Assembly (NCBI RefSeq): GCF_040412425.1
Contig: NC_089781.1
Coordinates: forward strand, 54,255,486-54,319,485
Direction: 5' to 3'
From: Macrobrachium rosenbergii
Lineage: Eukaryota; Arthropoda; Malacostraca; Decapoda; Palaemonidae
DNA: 64,000 nt
The notes beneath the pieces are model-generated. The model made no database searches. It was not told where the DNA came from and saw only the letters and a program-made list of their open reading frames with translations. Shown here in pieces: positions 44,962-56,305 of this stretch. The translations under genes were made by a program, and so were the position numbers. Numbering within the stretch: position 1 is the first letter of the stretch; every line of letters begins with the position of its first letter.

Positions 44962-45350
44962 TTGATAGTGTAGGATAGTCGCTTGTTTCATCCCCAAGGA
45001 GTTACCTTCCATGGGTCTGTCAGAGCTTCATGGTGACCACACTAATATCAAAGAATTCTCTTTTAGTTGGTCTTTTGGCCAGGTAATGGTCAACATTGGA
45101 ACATGTGATGGAGTATATAATGGACTCAAAGATACAGTAAGAGGACACTTTCCCTTATCTTCAGCAAAGCTGTACTCAGTTTTCCATCAAAACCTGCTAG
45201 AAGTAATTAATATGCATGCACAATCCTCCATATTGTTGACAAACAGACCGGCAAAAAGTACCAAGAAGCCATTACTTTCTGTGGTCGCTTCAGATCAGCT
45301 TCATTTTTCAGTGCTTCATATTTCACAATAGGAACCACCTACAGGAGCAA
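44962..45350 (+). repeat. DIRS-A left inverted terminal repeat
   Basis: 'gatagtgtaggatagtcgct...' through 'atggagtatataatggactc' and 'cacaatcctcca' is the reverse complement of about 59690-60050 and resembles 1-200 directly. Confidence 0.8.
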
Positions 45351-47159
45351 GTTGAGAGTCTAGTTTTAAGTTCCGTTAATGTTGTAGTTTTAAACTTTTG
45401 GAACTGTTAGTTGAATTGTATGTGAAAGCTGAAAACCCAGTTTTTCTTGTCAACACATGGACAGCATTTTAGTCATAATTGCTTATGTTTAATTGTGAAA
45501 AGTGCGAATTATTTTTAAAATTTGTCATTTCATTTAGATGTTTTAACTAAAAGAAATGTTCCATAATTTATCATTAATATAGAAAATCTTTTGAGATTAC
45601 AGTATATGATGTCTACAATAATCTAGGCAGTACCCTATCTCAGATTGAGAATAATTTAGACTGGATAAATAGGAGATGTTGTCTGTAGCCTACAACCTAG
45701 GATCACAGATCCTTAAATGTGAACTAAATAACCTAGATTAGGTAGTAACCTAAATTAGGGTAACTTTTAAGAAATACCTATTATGGGCCTAAAATAATAG
45801 CCTAACTTCGCCAAGGACCCTAGGATTAGATAATAATCTGGAAAAAATAAAACTGTAGCCTAGCTATAAGGCTACATATTAGTAAAATTGTTCTTTTTTA
45901 TATAGCCTATATATTTAAGCGTGATCTAAGTAATGCCTATCTAATCTGGATTAGGCAGTAGACCAGGTAGCTTAGGACTAGATGAAACATTAGGGCTACA
46001 TACTAAAGTAAATTTGTTTTTGCAACCCATACCTTAAAGGGTGAATGAAATAACTTGGATTACGAAATGGCAGCTTAGCTATAAGGTTACATACACTAGG
46101 TTAAGTGAGAACATTTTTAAGAAATATCTTATTATTAGCCTAAGTAGTATCTTAGACAAGGAAGCCTGGGATTAGTTAAAACAATGTCTTGGGCTAGACA
46201 AAATGGTAGCCTAGCTATAATGCTAGTTATTAGTGAGTTTCTGTTTTATATAGCCTTTATATTTAAGGGTGATCTAAATAATCTGGATTAGGCAATACCC
46301 TATTCTAGGTTAAGTGAGAACATTTTAAGAAATGTCCTATTATTGGCGTAACCAGTAGTTTAGACCAAATAGCCTAGTATTAGATATGAACAGTAACCTA
46401 GGCTAAATGAAATGTAACCTAGTTTTTTATGGCTCAGTAGACTTTTTGTAAGGCTACATATTACTGGAGTCTTATGTAGCCTGTATCCTTAAAGGTGGTA
46501 TATACATACATAGACCAGTCACTGGCCTAACTAGATTAAATAGGAATCCCTTTAGGGAATATCCTGTTATTAGCCTAAACAGTAGTTTAGATTAAATAAA
46601 GCAGTGATTGAATATCAGATAAAAGTGTAATCTCGGCCAGATAAAACAGTAAACTGGATTATGGGTTTTTTTCCTGTGTAGTTTATATCCTTAAGTATGA
46701 TTTAAATAAGCCTAAACTACTCAGTGGCCAAGAGTAGATTAAGTGAGAACCCTTTAAGAAATCCTCTATTCTTAGCCTAATGTAGTTTATGCTAGAAACA
46801 TTAACCTAGGCCATATAAAACAGTAGCCTGGGTTAGAAAAACAAATTACTGAAGTTTATAGCAGTTAGCATGCATAGTATGACATTCAAAAAACTAAATT
46901 TCACGTAGCCCTTGCAAAAGGCCTAACAGTCTATGGTAATACAGCTATACAATGGTGTCAAAATTAACCTAAATCTTAGAGTGTTTAATCTAATATTGAT
47001 ATTAAACACATATAACAAATTGGTAAATAAAATATTACAGCTACACACACTTGTAATGAAGTTAGCCAGTAATATTGAATATACTATCTATGTGAGGATT
47101 ACAGACAATTAACACTAAGTAGTTTCTAATAAAAACTTGTTTTATATCACTACAGGGCC
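45351..47159. repeat. Diverged AT-rich tandem array inside the DIRS-A leader
   Basis: Between about 45640 and 46900 the block 'ttaagaaatatcctattattagcctaa' recurs at about 45761, 46110, 46322, 46551 and 46751. It alternates with 'gcctagctataaggctacatattag' and 'atatagcctatat(c/a)tttaag(g/c)gtgatctaa(a/g)taa'. Spacing is 200-350 bp, so this is an old, irregular minisatellite. The flanks (45351-45640 and 46900-47159) are unrecognised. Confidence 0.65.
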
Positions 47160-49400
47160 GCCATTATGCAGGACCCTCAGCTCAAGTATTCTGCAGCAAA
47201 TTGCTCGGTTTGTTTTTTGCTAGTGGTTATGGTCCATACCACCTGAGCATAGTCCTTGTAAAAAACAAGAATAATTTGGTTGGACACCAGATATGTGCAA
47301 AATTTGTGGTATGCTCCTGGAAGCAAATTCATAGGACGAAACAGTTTGTTTTAAGGTCTCGATGGGTCCTAGGGTTCAGTAGGGGTGAGGAAGGGGGTAA
47401 TTATATCTTCCCAGCAGAACCTAGCAGCAGATATTTAACCATTTTTCAAAACAAGAGTTATGTTTGGGCCAAAACCAAGTAACATCAGTCCCCAGTACCT
47501 CCCAGGTTACCCTGTGGGTGGAGTAGAGAATCTTTACATGGGGGTGACATTCTTATGAAGGAATATGAAGTGGACATTGCCACTGAAATGGCCCTGCTGA
47601 ACCCAGAAGGATCAAGGACAAATTTCAGCTAACCATGGGAGAACCTTCCAGAAGGAATTCTATCCCCCATGCAGCTATCAGATGCTGAAGAGGATCTTTC
47701 CCCTGAAAAGAGGTACTAGGATCGATTTAACTCAGGCTGAAATGATTACATTTTCGGAGGGGTATAGTAACTCACCCAGGACTTCTGCCCCTTGGTTAAC
47801 AGGCAATTATAGTTCAGTGGTTGAAGCTCAGTCAGATTGTGCAAGCTCCCCCAAAAGGGATACACAGTTTACAATATTTGATCAGTTCGGTGAAGAAGTT
47901 ATGATGTCCTTTCCACAGAACGGCAATGTATAAGGGACATGATACATGATTCCGAAAAGGAAATTAGGTCAGTCCTGTACACCCAAAAGTGTAAAAATAT
48001 TGCATTCTTTAACCAGAAAGTGAGAGTGGATACAAATTCTGCCCAAACAAGGTCTAATGTTAGAATTCCAACTAGAAACAACAAATTGGCCATTTCGGAC
48101 CAGAAAACTTCAAATCAAAATGTAATAGGGGCTCCAATACTCACCCCTGATGATACCGGTAATCCTTGGGGAGATGCCTCAATGTGCATTTTCTCTCCCG
48201 ATAGTATCTAATTAATGAGCGAAAAACCATGATCAAAATTATACATGTAAAATTTAGAGACAGGGCAGCATTCCCTAATACAAAATGGCACCTGGTACCA
48301 CCTTCACCAGACATGGAGAAACCGCTAAAAGAAACGGTTCTCTCATCTGTGCCTATAGCATTAAAAGCTATAGAAGACACCCTTTACCAGGTCAACGGAA
48401 AATGGATCTCTGCTTCCATTTTGAATAAGACCCAGGTTGCTCACCAAGTAGCCCCAGCCTTCTGTCCCTTCACTTTTAAAATAATTAATCATGTGAAGGC
48501 AGATTTTCAGAATTTGGTAGTGACTCGAAAACGTGAGACAATTGCAGAATTAAAGCCATTTGCTACGGTCACCCCAGTTTAGAAAAATTCTTGCAAGGAA
48601 TGGGCAGCACTTCAACTCCCTTTTGAAAGGAAAAGGCTCCCTTTAGATATAGCTACTCAGCAATTTGGGACCCCTATGAGAAGAATCTCGGGCGACAGCC
48701 TTGGCAGAATTTTAAGCTAGGATCTACCTCCTTAGGGTTATAACCTCTAGCACCTTGCTGGAAGTTGCCACTAAAAGGCTTCCAGAAGATTCCAGAACAA
48801 TTTTTGCTGTTGTGGGTAAGTCTGGAAACACACTATGGCTTTCTAGAGTGGCGCATAAAAGCATGAATGGAAACATTGGAGGGCTCCAACAAGTCACTTC
48901 CCAATGTGACTTCATTATTACATTCTAACCCCTTCTTTAAGGACCTGTTTGAGGAGTCTGTTGTTGCTAAACTTAGCAAGCAAGCCCGCTAACAGAATTG
49001 TACAGTGCACACACTTTTGGGAAAAGGGGAATTCAGGAAACAAAACACCCAAAACTTCCCTTTACCTAACCCAAAAAAGGCCCGCTATGATCTAAAATCA
49101 TAAAAGCCTTCAGTCACCTCCAAAAGTTTTCCTCAAAAACAGGTAGGTGGTCAGAAGGGACAACTCCCTACAAAGGGACAACAACACCAACAGCAAGGAC
49201 ATCCTTTTCACAAGGTCCAAAAACCCTCTCATAGGGGAAAAGGAAAAGCAACAACTGGAATGCCTATCAGGTGCAAAGGCAGAGGAAGAGGTGGATACCA
49301 ATAGGAATTGTGTGGTTAGGGGTTGTTTTCGACGACACCACATGCAATGGAAGTTTTCCACTTGGGGACACAGCATTATTTTCAACAGGTTGGGGTGGAA
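47160..49400 (+). pseudogene. DIRS-A gag-like ORF1 (broken)
   Basis: Open pieces at 47201-47482, 47682-47933, 47939-48211 and 48229-48582 in different frames form a long protein without recognised domains. Recognisable segments are DDTGNPWGDASMCIFSPDSI and KIIHVKFRDRAAFPNTKWHL, IALKAIEDTLYQVNGKW. 48590-49100 continues it with more stops. The C-terminal region before RT (49140-49330) is Lys/Gln/Arg-rich, as in other DIRS Gag tails. Assigned by position and similarity in organisation to DIRS-B and DIRS-C ORF1. Confidence 0.55.
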
Positions 49401-50320
49401 ACAGTCTCATCCCCCCCTCCTTTAAAGGGGTTCCTCCAAAAACCAGACCCCTCTCTGGAAGATTACGTGCAGAAGGCCCTGTGAAAGGGAGTCATAAAAA
49501 ACTTGAGTATATTTGCCACCAAGCCTATCTCCGCAGTGTCCCCAAAAAGTATTCTTCCAAAATAAGATTGATCCTCGACTTACCAACATTGAATAAGCAC
49601 ATTGTTTGCCAAAAGTTTTGGATGACTACTGATGCCCAAGTACATTCAGTCATTCCAAAGGGGCCTGGTCAGCTTCTATAGATCTGAAAGGTGCATACTG
49701 GCACGTCCCTGTCACCATTCCCTTCTGCCCCTTCCTAGGGTTCCAGATAGGTAAAGATATGCACAGGTTCAAAGCCATGCCCTTTGGGCCAGACATTTCT
49801 CCAAGAATTTTTACAAAAGTAGCAACAGTAGTTGTTTGAGGACTCAGACAAGAAAGAATATAACTAATAGCCTACCTAGATGTTGGTTAATCTGGGGGCC
49901 CACAAGAAAAGAGTGCTTAAAAACCTAAGAGCAGTGATCAACAGACTGTCAAAAAGTTTTATAATAAATTGGAAAAAATCCTGTCTCATGCCAGCAGATG
50001 CTTTCAGTGGCTGGGACTATGTTTGGATACTCTTCATGGCCAGTTGTCTCTCCCCATCAGTACTCAAAACGTTCTTTGCACAGCCCAGAGTTTCCAGATG
50101 GCAATTAGAACGTATGATGGCCCTGCTGCAGTTCACATCAGTAATAGATCCGATACTCAGATTGCAACTAAAGATTATGAAAAAATTCTGGCTATTGCAT
50201 GCCAGAAAAAACATGTGAGATCTACCTCATCAAAAGGATTAAAAAAGTTTGAGAAATTCTTCAGCCTTGGACCCGTAAGGAATCTTTGGCAAAACAGGTC
50301 ACCCTGGTTCCTCCACCTGT
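49401..50320 (+). pseudogene. DIRS-A reverse transcriptase (broken)
   Basis: SKIRLILDLPTLNKHI (about 49555) is the first RT motif. SIDLKGAYWHVPV (about 49675) carries the first Asp in another frame. The catalytic double Asp at about 49873 is damaged: the bases read Y-L-D and then shift, because one base is missing before 'ttggttaatctggg'. The thumb region (FQWLGLCLDTLHGQLSLPIS) follows at about 50010. At least four frame changes. Confidence 0.7.
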
Positions 50321-51120
50321 ATGAGTGACGGTACACACAGATGCCTCATTGACAGGTTGGGGAGGACATTGGGAGGATCGTCAGGTAGCAGGGCGGTGGT
50401 CAGCTACTCTGAGGAATTATCATATCAGTTTCCTAGAGCTGATGGCTGTCTTTTTGTTTCTCAAAAAACTCAAACCTCCAAAAGAGACACTTTTTGTTGG
50501 TTATAGACAACATGACTGCAATGTCCTACATCAGGAGGTCGGGTTCACGTTCACCTTCTGTCAATATAATAATGCTAGCCATCTTTTGGATGACGCAAGC
50601 AAGGAAGTGGCACTTGTCTGCAATTCACCTCACAGTTTCGCTCAACGTAATAGCAGACACTTTATCAAGGAAGACGACAGCTTCAACATTGTGGATGTTG
50701 GACAACCACCCTTTTCAAACAATAGCTAACATGCTTTCACAACCGCAAGTGGACCTGTCCACCACATACAAGAATCACACACTCCCAGTGTATGTGTCTC
50801 CGAACTTGGACAGCCAAACAACAGCAAGAGATGCCTTCCTACAATACTGAAACAAATGGAGGACGATATACCATTTTCCTCCATTGTCCCAGATTTCTAA
50901 GGTTTTGAGCAAGCTTCTAACTTTCAAAGGAACAGCTTACTTAATAGCCCCAAATTGGCCAAACAGGCACTGGTTCGCATTACTCCAACAATGGGCGAAG
51001 AGATCAATTCCACTACCATCCGCTGTTCTATCCCAGACAATAGAAGGGAAAGTCATCTGCGCATCTTCCTTTCTGAGCCAAGGCCTTCATGTGTGGAATT
51101 TTTTTAAATGTTGTCAACCA
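50321..51120 (+). pseudogene. DIRS-A RNase H and connecting region
   Basis: VTVHTDASLTGWGGHWEDRQ (about 50325) carries the first Asp and ISFLELMAVFLFL the Glu. After a frame change, DNMTAMSYIRRSG and NVIADTLSRKTT supply the remaining RNase H landmarks. AYLIAPNWPNRHWFALLQQW (about 50938) matches the conserved domain before the recombinase. Acidic residues are present but the frame is split. Confidence 0.68.
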
Positions 51121-51139
51121 TGAAAATAACTCGCCCTAG

Positions 51140-51514
51140 TGCAAAAACTATGGACATCATCTGTCCGACAATACCAGTCCAGATGGAAGATGTGGTTAGA
51201 TTATATCCATACTGAGAGCCCAGTTGAGATTTCTATGGAAACACTTAAATTTTCTTATATACCTTTTTGAAGACAAATGCTTTGCTGTTAGAACAATCAT
51301 GGCATACAAGGCAGCATTAACAGAACCCTTGCTTCATGGATTCGGGATTGACTCTAATATAGAAATTGTCGCTTCCCTTCTCTGGTCTTTTGCACTACAA
51401 AGACCCGTTCCTGAAAGGCTTCCAGTTACCTGGTTCTTGAACAAGGCGCTTAGACTTATATCAGCCTCTCAGTTCAGCTGACCAAATACAGCCAACACTC
51501 ACATGCTGCAAAAA
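51140..51514 (+). pseudogene. DIRS-A tyrosine recombinase, 5' part up to the DIRS-B insertion
   Basis: Opens with the SAM-like DNA-binding part (about 51165, RQYQSRWKMWLDYIHTESPV), then LIYLFEDKCFAVRTIMAYKA (51255) and SLLWSFALQRPVPERLP. It is cut at 51514 and continues at 58753. Confidence 0.65.
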
Positions 51515-51853
51515 GGGATTTTGACAAAGGAAAAATCTATTTCTGAGGGAGGCCCTGTGTCACCCGGTGAAATATCCATCCAGCACATATTTCTAGGTAA
51601 ATTCTTTGCTAAATATACCAGAGAAAAAAGCTATCAGGAATGCTGGGGTTACTACCCCCAGATCGAACATCTATAATGAAATAGACGTCGGTATAGGTAA
51701 GGGTGAGTGATTGTTGTCACTGCCACAGGACCGCACTCTGAAGATATCCCAATGACAAAACCCCGGAATGTGGGGAGCTGATCCAGCGCCTGTACTCACC
51801 CGCCTGCCAACTGACGACCCCAGCGCCATCTGAACTCATTCCAGGCTAGCACC
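51515..51853 (-). repeat. DIRS-B 3' inverted terminal repeat (left end)
   Basis: The reverse complement is found at 58440-58752; sequence runs from 'ccctgtgtcacccggtgaaa' to 'gatctgaactcattcca'-type bases. The outermost 18-20 bases ('gggattttgacaaagg') are specific to this end. Confidence 0.9.
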
Positions 51854-51907
51854 CCCCTACAAGCTTGGTATGCCTACTCGGGAGGGGAGACCTAGATCCT
51901 GGGGGTC

Positions 51908-51991
51908 ACCAGATGACACAGGGCCTCCCTCAGAAATAGATTTTCCTTTGTCAAAATCCCTTTTCTGAGCTCGTCCCTGTGTCAGCCGGTG
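51908..51991 (-). repeat. DIRS-B internal complementary region (circle junction)
   Basis: 51908-51960 is the reverse complement of 51515-51567 (the left end). 51961-51991 ('ttttctgagctcgtccctgt...') is the reverse complement of the right end, 58722-58752. The two abut exactly at 51960/51961. Confidence 0.9.
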
Positions 51992-52443
51992 AAATCATAA
52001 CAGAGAATCATATCAAGTCTTGGTGAAAGTCTGAAAGTGACAAACATTTAGGTGATCATGTATAAAAACACCATTATTAAAAATAGTTTTAATTATCCCC
52101 AAAATATAATTAAATACTATAGATATAGCAGAACAACTGAATTATGACTAGGGATATAATTTATACTATAGTAAAGGACATGAGAAACAACTATGTACAT
52201 CATTAATACTATAGTGGAGAGGTACTGACACTAAATAAATGACAAAATTTATAAAGGTACCTCCGGCCTTAAAACTAAATCACAGTGAGTATAACATATC
52301 ACACACTTAAAAACTAACACCGCAAGATTGTACATCATAATATTAGGAGCCAGGCTGTGAGGCATGTCTGGTCCAGGAGAAAATGGCAGGGCAAATAAAT
52401 GAGGCAGGCGGGCGGGGGAAAGGATTAGGGATTAAAGGTTAAT
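51992..52443 (-). other. DIRS-B 3' noncoding segment
   Basis: AT-rich sequence between ICR and recombinase stop; nothing recognised. Confidence 0.5.
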
Positions 52444-53379
52444 TTAAGGTGGAGGGATAATGCTCCCTACAGCCACCGCAGGGAATTTCAGAGCTTCCAG
52501 TGATTTCAGATAGTGGCGTTTAAACACTGATGGAGATTTCCAGCCCGTGTACTTCTTCAGCTCAGCGAAATTCATATTATGAAAATAATTAGTAGAGGTA
52601 GCCACCGCTCGGATATCATGAACCTTAGGGACTGAATCCGGGTTAGCTTGCTTAATGAAGTACAGGATTTGTTGTCTTATAGCCTTTAAAGAAAGTGTTC
52701 CACCTTTTTCCCTGATAAAAAGAGGACCAGACAAACACTGAGAAGTTCTTTGTAAGTAGGCCCTCAAGGTAGCGACTGGGCACAAGGACAGGTCTTGTGG
52801 AAGAGGGACAACCTTCCAGGGGGACCACCTATCCTGAGGGTCTTCGTTTTTTGCTAAGAATCTTTGATCTGGGGAAAGCAGAACTTCTTTTGGTGAGTAT
52901 CCTCCCCAGCTGCTTAACGAAGCGTCTGTGTGGATTATTAGAGCTGGAGGAGGGAATTGAAGGGGAACTGACTTCGAGAGACCCTTGACTGTGGACCACG
53001 GCCGGAGTCTTTTCCTTAGCACTTGAGGAACTAATGACACCTTGTCCCTGAGTTTGATATTGGCTCGTCTTCGCCACACTCTGTTTATGTCTTTCAGCTT
53101 TGCTTTTAGGAGCAGGTCTGTTACAGATGCGAACTGAAGAGAACCCAAGATTCTTTCTTGCGTTCTGCGAGAGGCTTTCCTGTGTTTGAGGAATTGCCTG
53201 GTGGCTTTGGCTATCTCCCTTCGTTTGGCTGGTGGAATAGACAGTTTGTGCGAGACCAGGTCCCACTGGATACCTAGCCACTGAAATTGAGCCTCCGGAG
53301 TTAGGCGGGACTTCACCCTGTTTATCTGAAAGCCTAAGGATTCCAGAAACTCGATCACTGTGGCCGTAGCTCTCGGCAC
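52444..53379 (-). pseudogene. DIRS-B fused RT thumb, truncated RNase H and recombinase C-terminus
   Basis: A 311-codon open frame. Residues 1-150 are the RT thumb (FQWLGIQWDLVSHKLSIPPA). LIIHTDASLSSWGGYSPK at about 150-170 is the very start of RNase H. The frame then passes directly to ATLRAYLQRTSQCLSGPLFI, VPKVHDIRAVATSTNYF (the H-x-x-R box) and SPSVFKRHYLKSLEALKFP (nucleophile Tyr). Compared with DIRS-C, the rest of RNase H, the connecting domain and the recombinase N-terminal half with its first catalytic Arg are absent. The deletion is in frame, leaving a long ORF that cannot have RNase H or recombinase activity. Stop after SIIPPP. Confidence 0.8.
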
Positions 53380-53990
53380 TCCTCAACGTTGGATGCCCAA
53401 ATTATCCAATCGTCCAGGTATGCGGCTAGCGATATCCCCGGGACCGTAACTGTTGTACTACCGTTTCCGCCAGCCAGAAAGATTCTGGGTGCTATGTTGA
53501 GCCTGAATGGCATGACCCTGAACGAGTAGGCCTGTTTCCCCAGTCTGAAACCTAGGAAGGAGAGAGAAGTTCCGCGCAATCGGGACGTGATAATATGCGT
53601 CTGAAAGATCTATAGAGGTGGTGACGGCTCCACGAGGAAGTAGAGTCCGCACCTGCGCTGATTGTAAGCATGAAAATTTGTCGCATTGTATATAAAAGAT
53701 TGAGACGTGACAGATCCAGGATTACTCTTTGTTGACTGGAATCTTTCTTGGGAACACTGAACAGCCTGCCTTGAAATTTCAGGTGTCTCACTTTCTTTAT
53801 GGCCCTCTTTAGGAGTAATTCCGTCATGAAAGTCCCGCAGAGCTTTGGAGGACGGTTGATGAAATCTGATCAAAGGAGGAGGGCCCTTGATCCAGCTCCA
53901 GCCCAAACCTTTGGAGACTATACTGTGGGCCCATGGACTGAAGGTCCACCGGTCCCTGAACAGATAAAGTCTGCCGCCCACCTGATCATT
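53370..53990 (-). pseudogene. DIRS-B reverse transcriptase core (frame-shifted)
   Basis: Consecutive minus-strand pieces carry the motifs: KDSSQQRVILDLSRLNLLY (53552-53827 frame), AVTTSIDLSDAYYHVPIARN (53458-53652 frame; first catalytic Asp), and FRVMPFRLN...ISLAAYLDDWIIWAS (53355-53579 frame; double Asp). RT begins upstream near 53990 with GGRLYLFRDRWTFSPWAHSI, overlapping the end of ORF1. All catalytic Asp codons remain, but three frame changes disconnect them. Confidence 0.78.
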
Positions 53991-53991
53991 C

Positions 53992-56006
53992 TCACTGGGA
54001 GGGTGCAGGCTTGCCTCCTCTACCGCGACCTCCTCTTCCCCGGGAGAGGGATCGCAAGGCAGCCTTGCCTCTGAAGGAGGCTCTCGCTCTAGTCCCCCTT
54101 GCGCTCCTGTTAAGACCCCGAAACGACCCCTGGCCCTCATAGGAAGGGTTAAATACAGGAGACGTTATGAAGGAAGGAGCGGCAAGAGAGTGCTGAGCTG
54201 GCTGCACCAGCATAAACTGTTGGGGTTGGGCCTTCGAGGTAGAAGGCTGGCAAACTGTCGAGACAGGTACAGCCTGGACAACAGCCTGCTGGTGTTGTCT
54301 CCTGTGCCTCCTGTATCTCTTACCAGGTCTACTCTGAGGGCCGACGGACTCGGGGGTCTTCCGCTTAAAGGCGGGGATACCCCAGCAGGAGCGCAAACTC
54401 TGATTTGCCCTGGTTGCCTCCGCCAGGACATTATTGACCTCTTCTTCCGGGAAGATATTAGCCCCCCAGAAGGAACTTTTCATGAGCTTATTAGGCTCAT
54501 GTCTGATGGTAGCGTCGGTGAAGATGTATTTGCGGCAATTCATCCGCGCTACCATGAAGTCAAACAAGTCCGCCTGAAATCCCGCCAATAGGGACTTCGT
54601 TAGGACTTGGAAGAGTTGCTCCTCCACGAACGTCACAGCGGTTGCTTCCACCAGGCACAGTGAGTTCAGTGATCGGCTCAGCCGACACCTAGCCTCAAAC
54701 TCTGCTTTCAGGAGAGCTTCCGGCAATTTGGGAAGCTGTTCGCTGAATAGGTTAGATGCACACTCCGGGTCCAGGTTACCCGAAGTAAAAGTGTCCGGGG
54801 CATCTTTCCAAAATTCATCGTCTCCGGGGAAGATCAAAGAGGTGGGATCTGTCTCCCGGAGCTGAGGCAACGGCTTACCCTCCGAGCATGCCTGGGCTGT
54901 CGCGAGGGCTACCTTAGTCATGCAGGGGGTCGGGATCTTGTCATCCAAGGAGAACATAGTGAAGTTGCCCTTGAAGGGGGTCAACTTCGTGTTCTCCGCC
55001 TGCCAATCATTAAAGGAGCACATCAAGGTAGACTGCGCCTGGTCCCTTGGGAAGATCACTGTCTCCTTCGGGACCTTATCCGACCTTACCCAAGCTTCCT
55101 CCGTCAGCCTGGCGAAGCCTGGGTAGGGGGCAGCCGATCAGGAGGAAAGAATTCCAACTCCTCGAGTCTGCGCATGCCTAGACCTTCGATCGTTAGGGTA
55201 TCTTCATGCCGGGGAGCATGAAGGGCAAAATGCCATGGATTTCCCTTGGCAAATGGAGGGAGGGCGGAGGCATCCGGAATGGGATAATGCACAGCGGACC
55301 CACTGGAGTGCATGAACCCGGAGAGCATACTCTCCTGGCTCTGCAGCCTCTCCGTAAGCTTGCTCAGCTTAGCATCAACCTCCGTGGAAAATCTTTGCAA
55401 GAGCATCCCTGCAAACGCCTCCAGTTCAAAGGCAGGCTGGCGAGGAGGGCTAGCCTTAGCTGCTCTCGAACTCACACCCTTAGCTGAGGGAGTGGCCTTG
55501 CCTGCGGAAGCCACCGGACTAGCATCCTGTGGCTTCACCGGAGGGAAGGGGGTTGCCTTGTGGGAAGTCGCGGACTTATAGCCCTTCGCCTTCCAAGTCT
55601 TCTTCAACTTGGGGACAGTGGATTGCGCCCCGTCCCTCAAGAGAGAAGACTTATGAAATCCCTGAAAGGAAGACGCGGTGGAAGAAGGGGAATTAAAAAG
55701 GGAGCCCGCCCCCACTGCCTCACTTACCTTCCCACCTACCTCCTGGTCCTGTTCCGTATTCATAGGCTCCAGGTCGAGATCTATGGCCGCTACTTCCTCC
55801 GACACCGCCGCGTAGAGGCTTTCGTCCTGGAGAGGCTGGGTTTCTACCCGGATCTGCTCGATGACAGGAGCAGCAACTTCTGCAGGGACAGCCGCTGAGA
55901 TCCGGGCGCCGGGGTAGAGTAGCTTCCCCGACGGAACATTTCTCCCAAACCCAGCCACCCAGGCTCGAAGAGAACCCAAGGCGTCGCTCCGGGAAGCTTC
56001 GTCGGC
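53992..56006 (-). pseudogene. DIRS-B ORF1 (gag-like), main exon
   Basis: It follows an intron and reads ADEASRSDALGSLRAWVAGF at its start. The first part (to about 55130) is Ala/Pro/Ser-rich and acidic. A +1 change in a C-run near 55130 leads into the frame 53992-55059, which holds a helical folded part (SLNSLCLVEATAVTFVEEQL, LAGFQADLFDFMVARMNCRK) and ends in a Gly/Arg tail (SRGRGGRGRGGKPAPS), an RGG-type RNA-binding end. In total it would be about 730 residues with the upstream exon. It presumably packages element RNA. Confidence 0.7.
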
Positions 56007-56134
56007 CTGGAAGAGAGGAGGGACTCAACGACCGAGTGCTTGGTGAGAGATATATAAGCCATATATTAAGCCCATAACGTAAATAAAACAAATGAGGATA
56101 CCAGGTAAACTAAAGGCAGTAACTATAAGCTTAC
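56007..56134 (-). other. 128-bp spliceosomal intron in DIRS-B ORF1
   Basis: The donor 'gagtcg|gtaagctta' and acceptor 'cctctcttccag|gccgac' fit consensus, with a pyrimidine tract before the acceptor. Splicing joins ...YERVQDES to ADEASRSD... in phase 0. The unspliced frame is closed by stops. Confidence 0.65.
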
Positions 56135-56305
56135 CGACTCGTCCTGGACACGCTCGTAAAGAGTGAAGCAAACCTCACAACCGTCCGGGTGCCACACGAT
56201 GAGGTCATCCAGCCGGACTGCTCAGCCCGCATGGGAGCGACAGACGACGTGCCCATAGGGCTGGTGCAGCACTTCAGAGCACCCGGGCTCCTCACAATGC
56301 ACAGT
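56135..56305 (-). pseudogene. DIRS-B ORF1 zinc-finger exon
   Basis: A 57-codon exon between an acceptor ('ttttacacttacag') and the donor at 56134. It reads VHCEEPGCSEVLHQPYGHVV, C-R-S-H, then DDLIVWHPDGCEVCFTLYER. Paired Cys/His residues suggest two zinc-binding sites. A similar Cys cluster opens DIRS-C ORF1. One TGA interrupts it after RSHAG. The upstream exon with the start codon was not found. Confidence 0.6.

Noticed and set aside
45011..45331. 106-codon plus-strand ORF
   Set aside because: Lies entirely in the DIRS-A terminal repeat and recurs in inverted, broken form at the other end.
55560..55898. Plus-strand ORFs over 55.2-55.9 kb
   Set aside because: Antisense shadows of the GC-rich DIRS-B ORF1.
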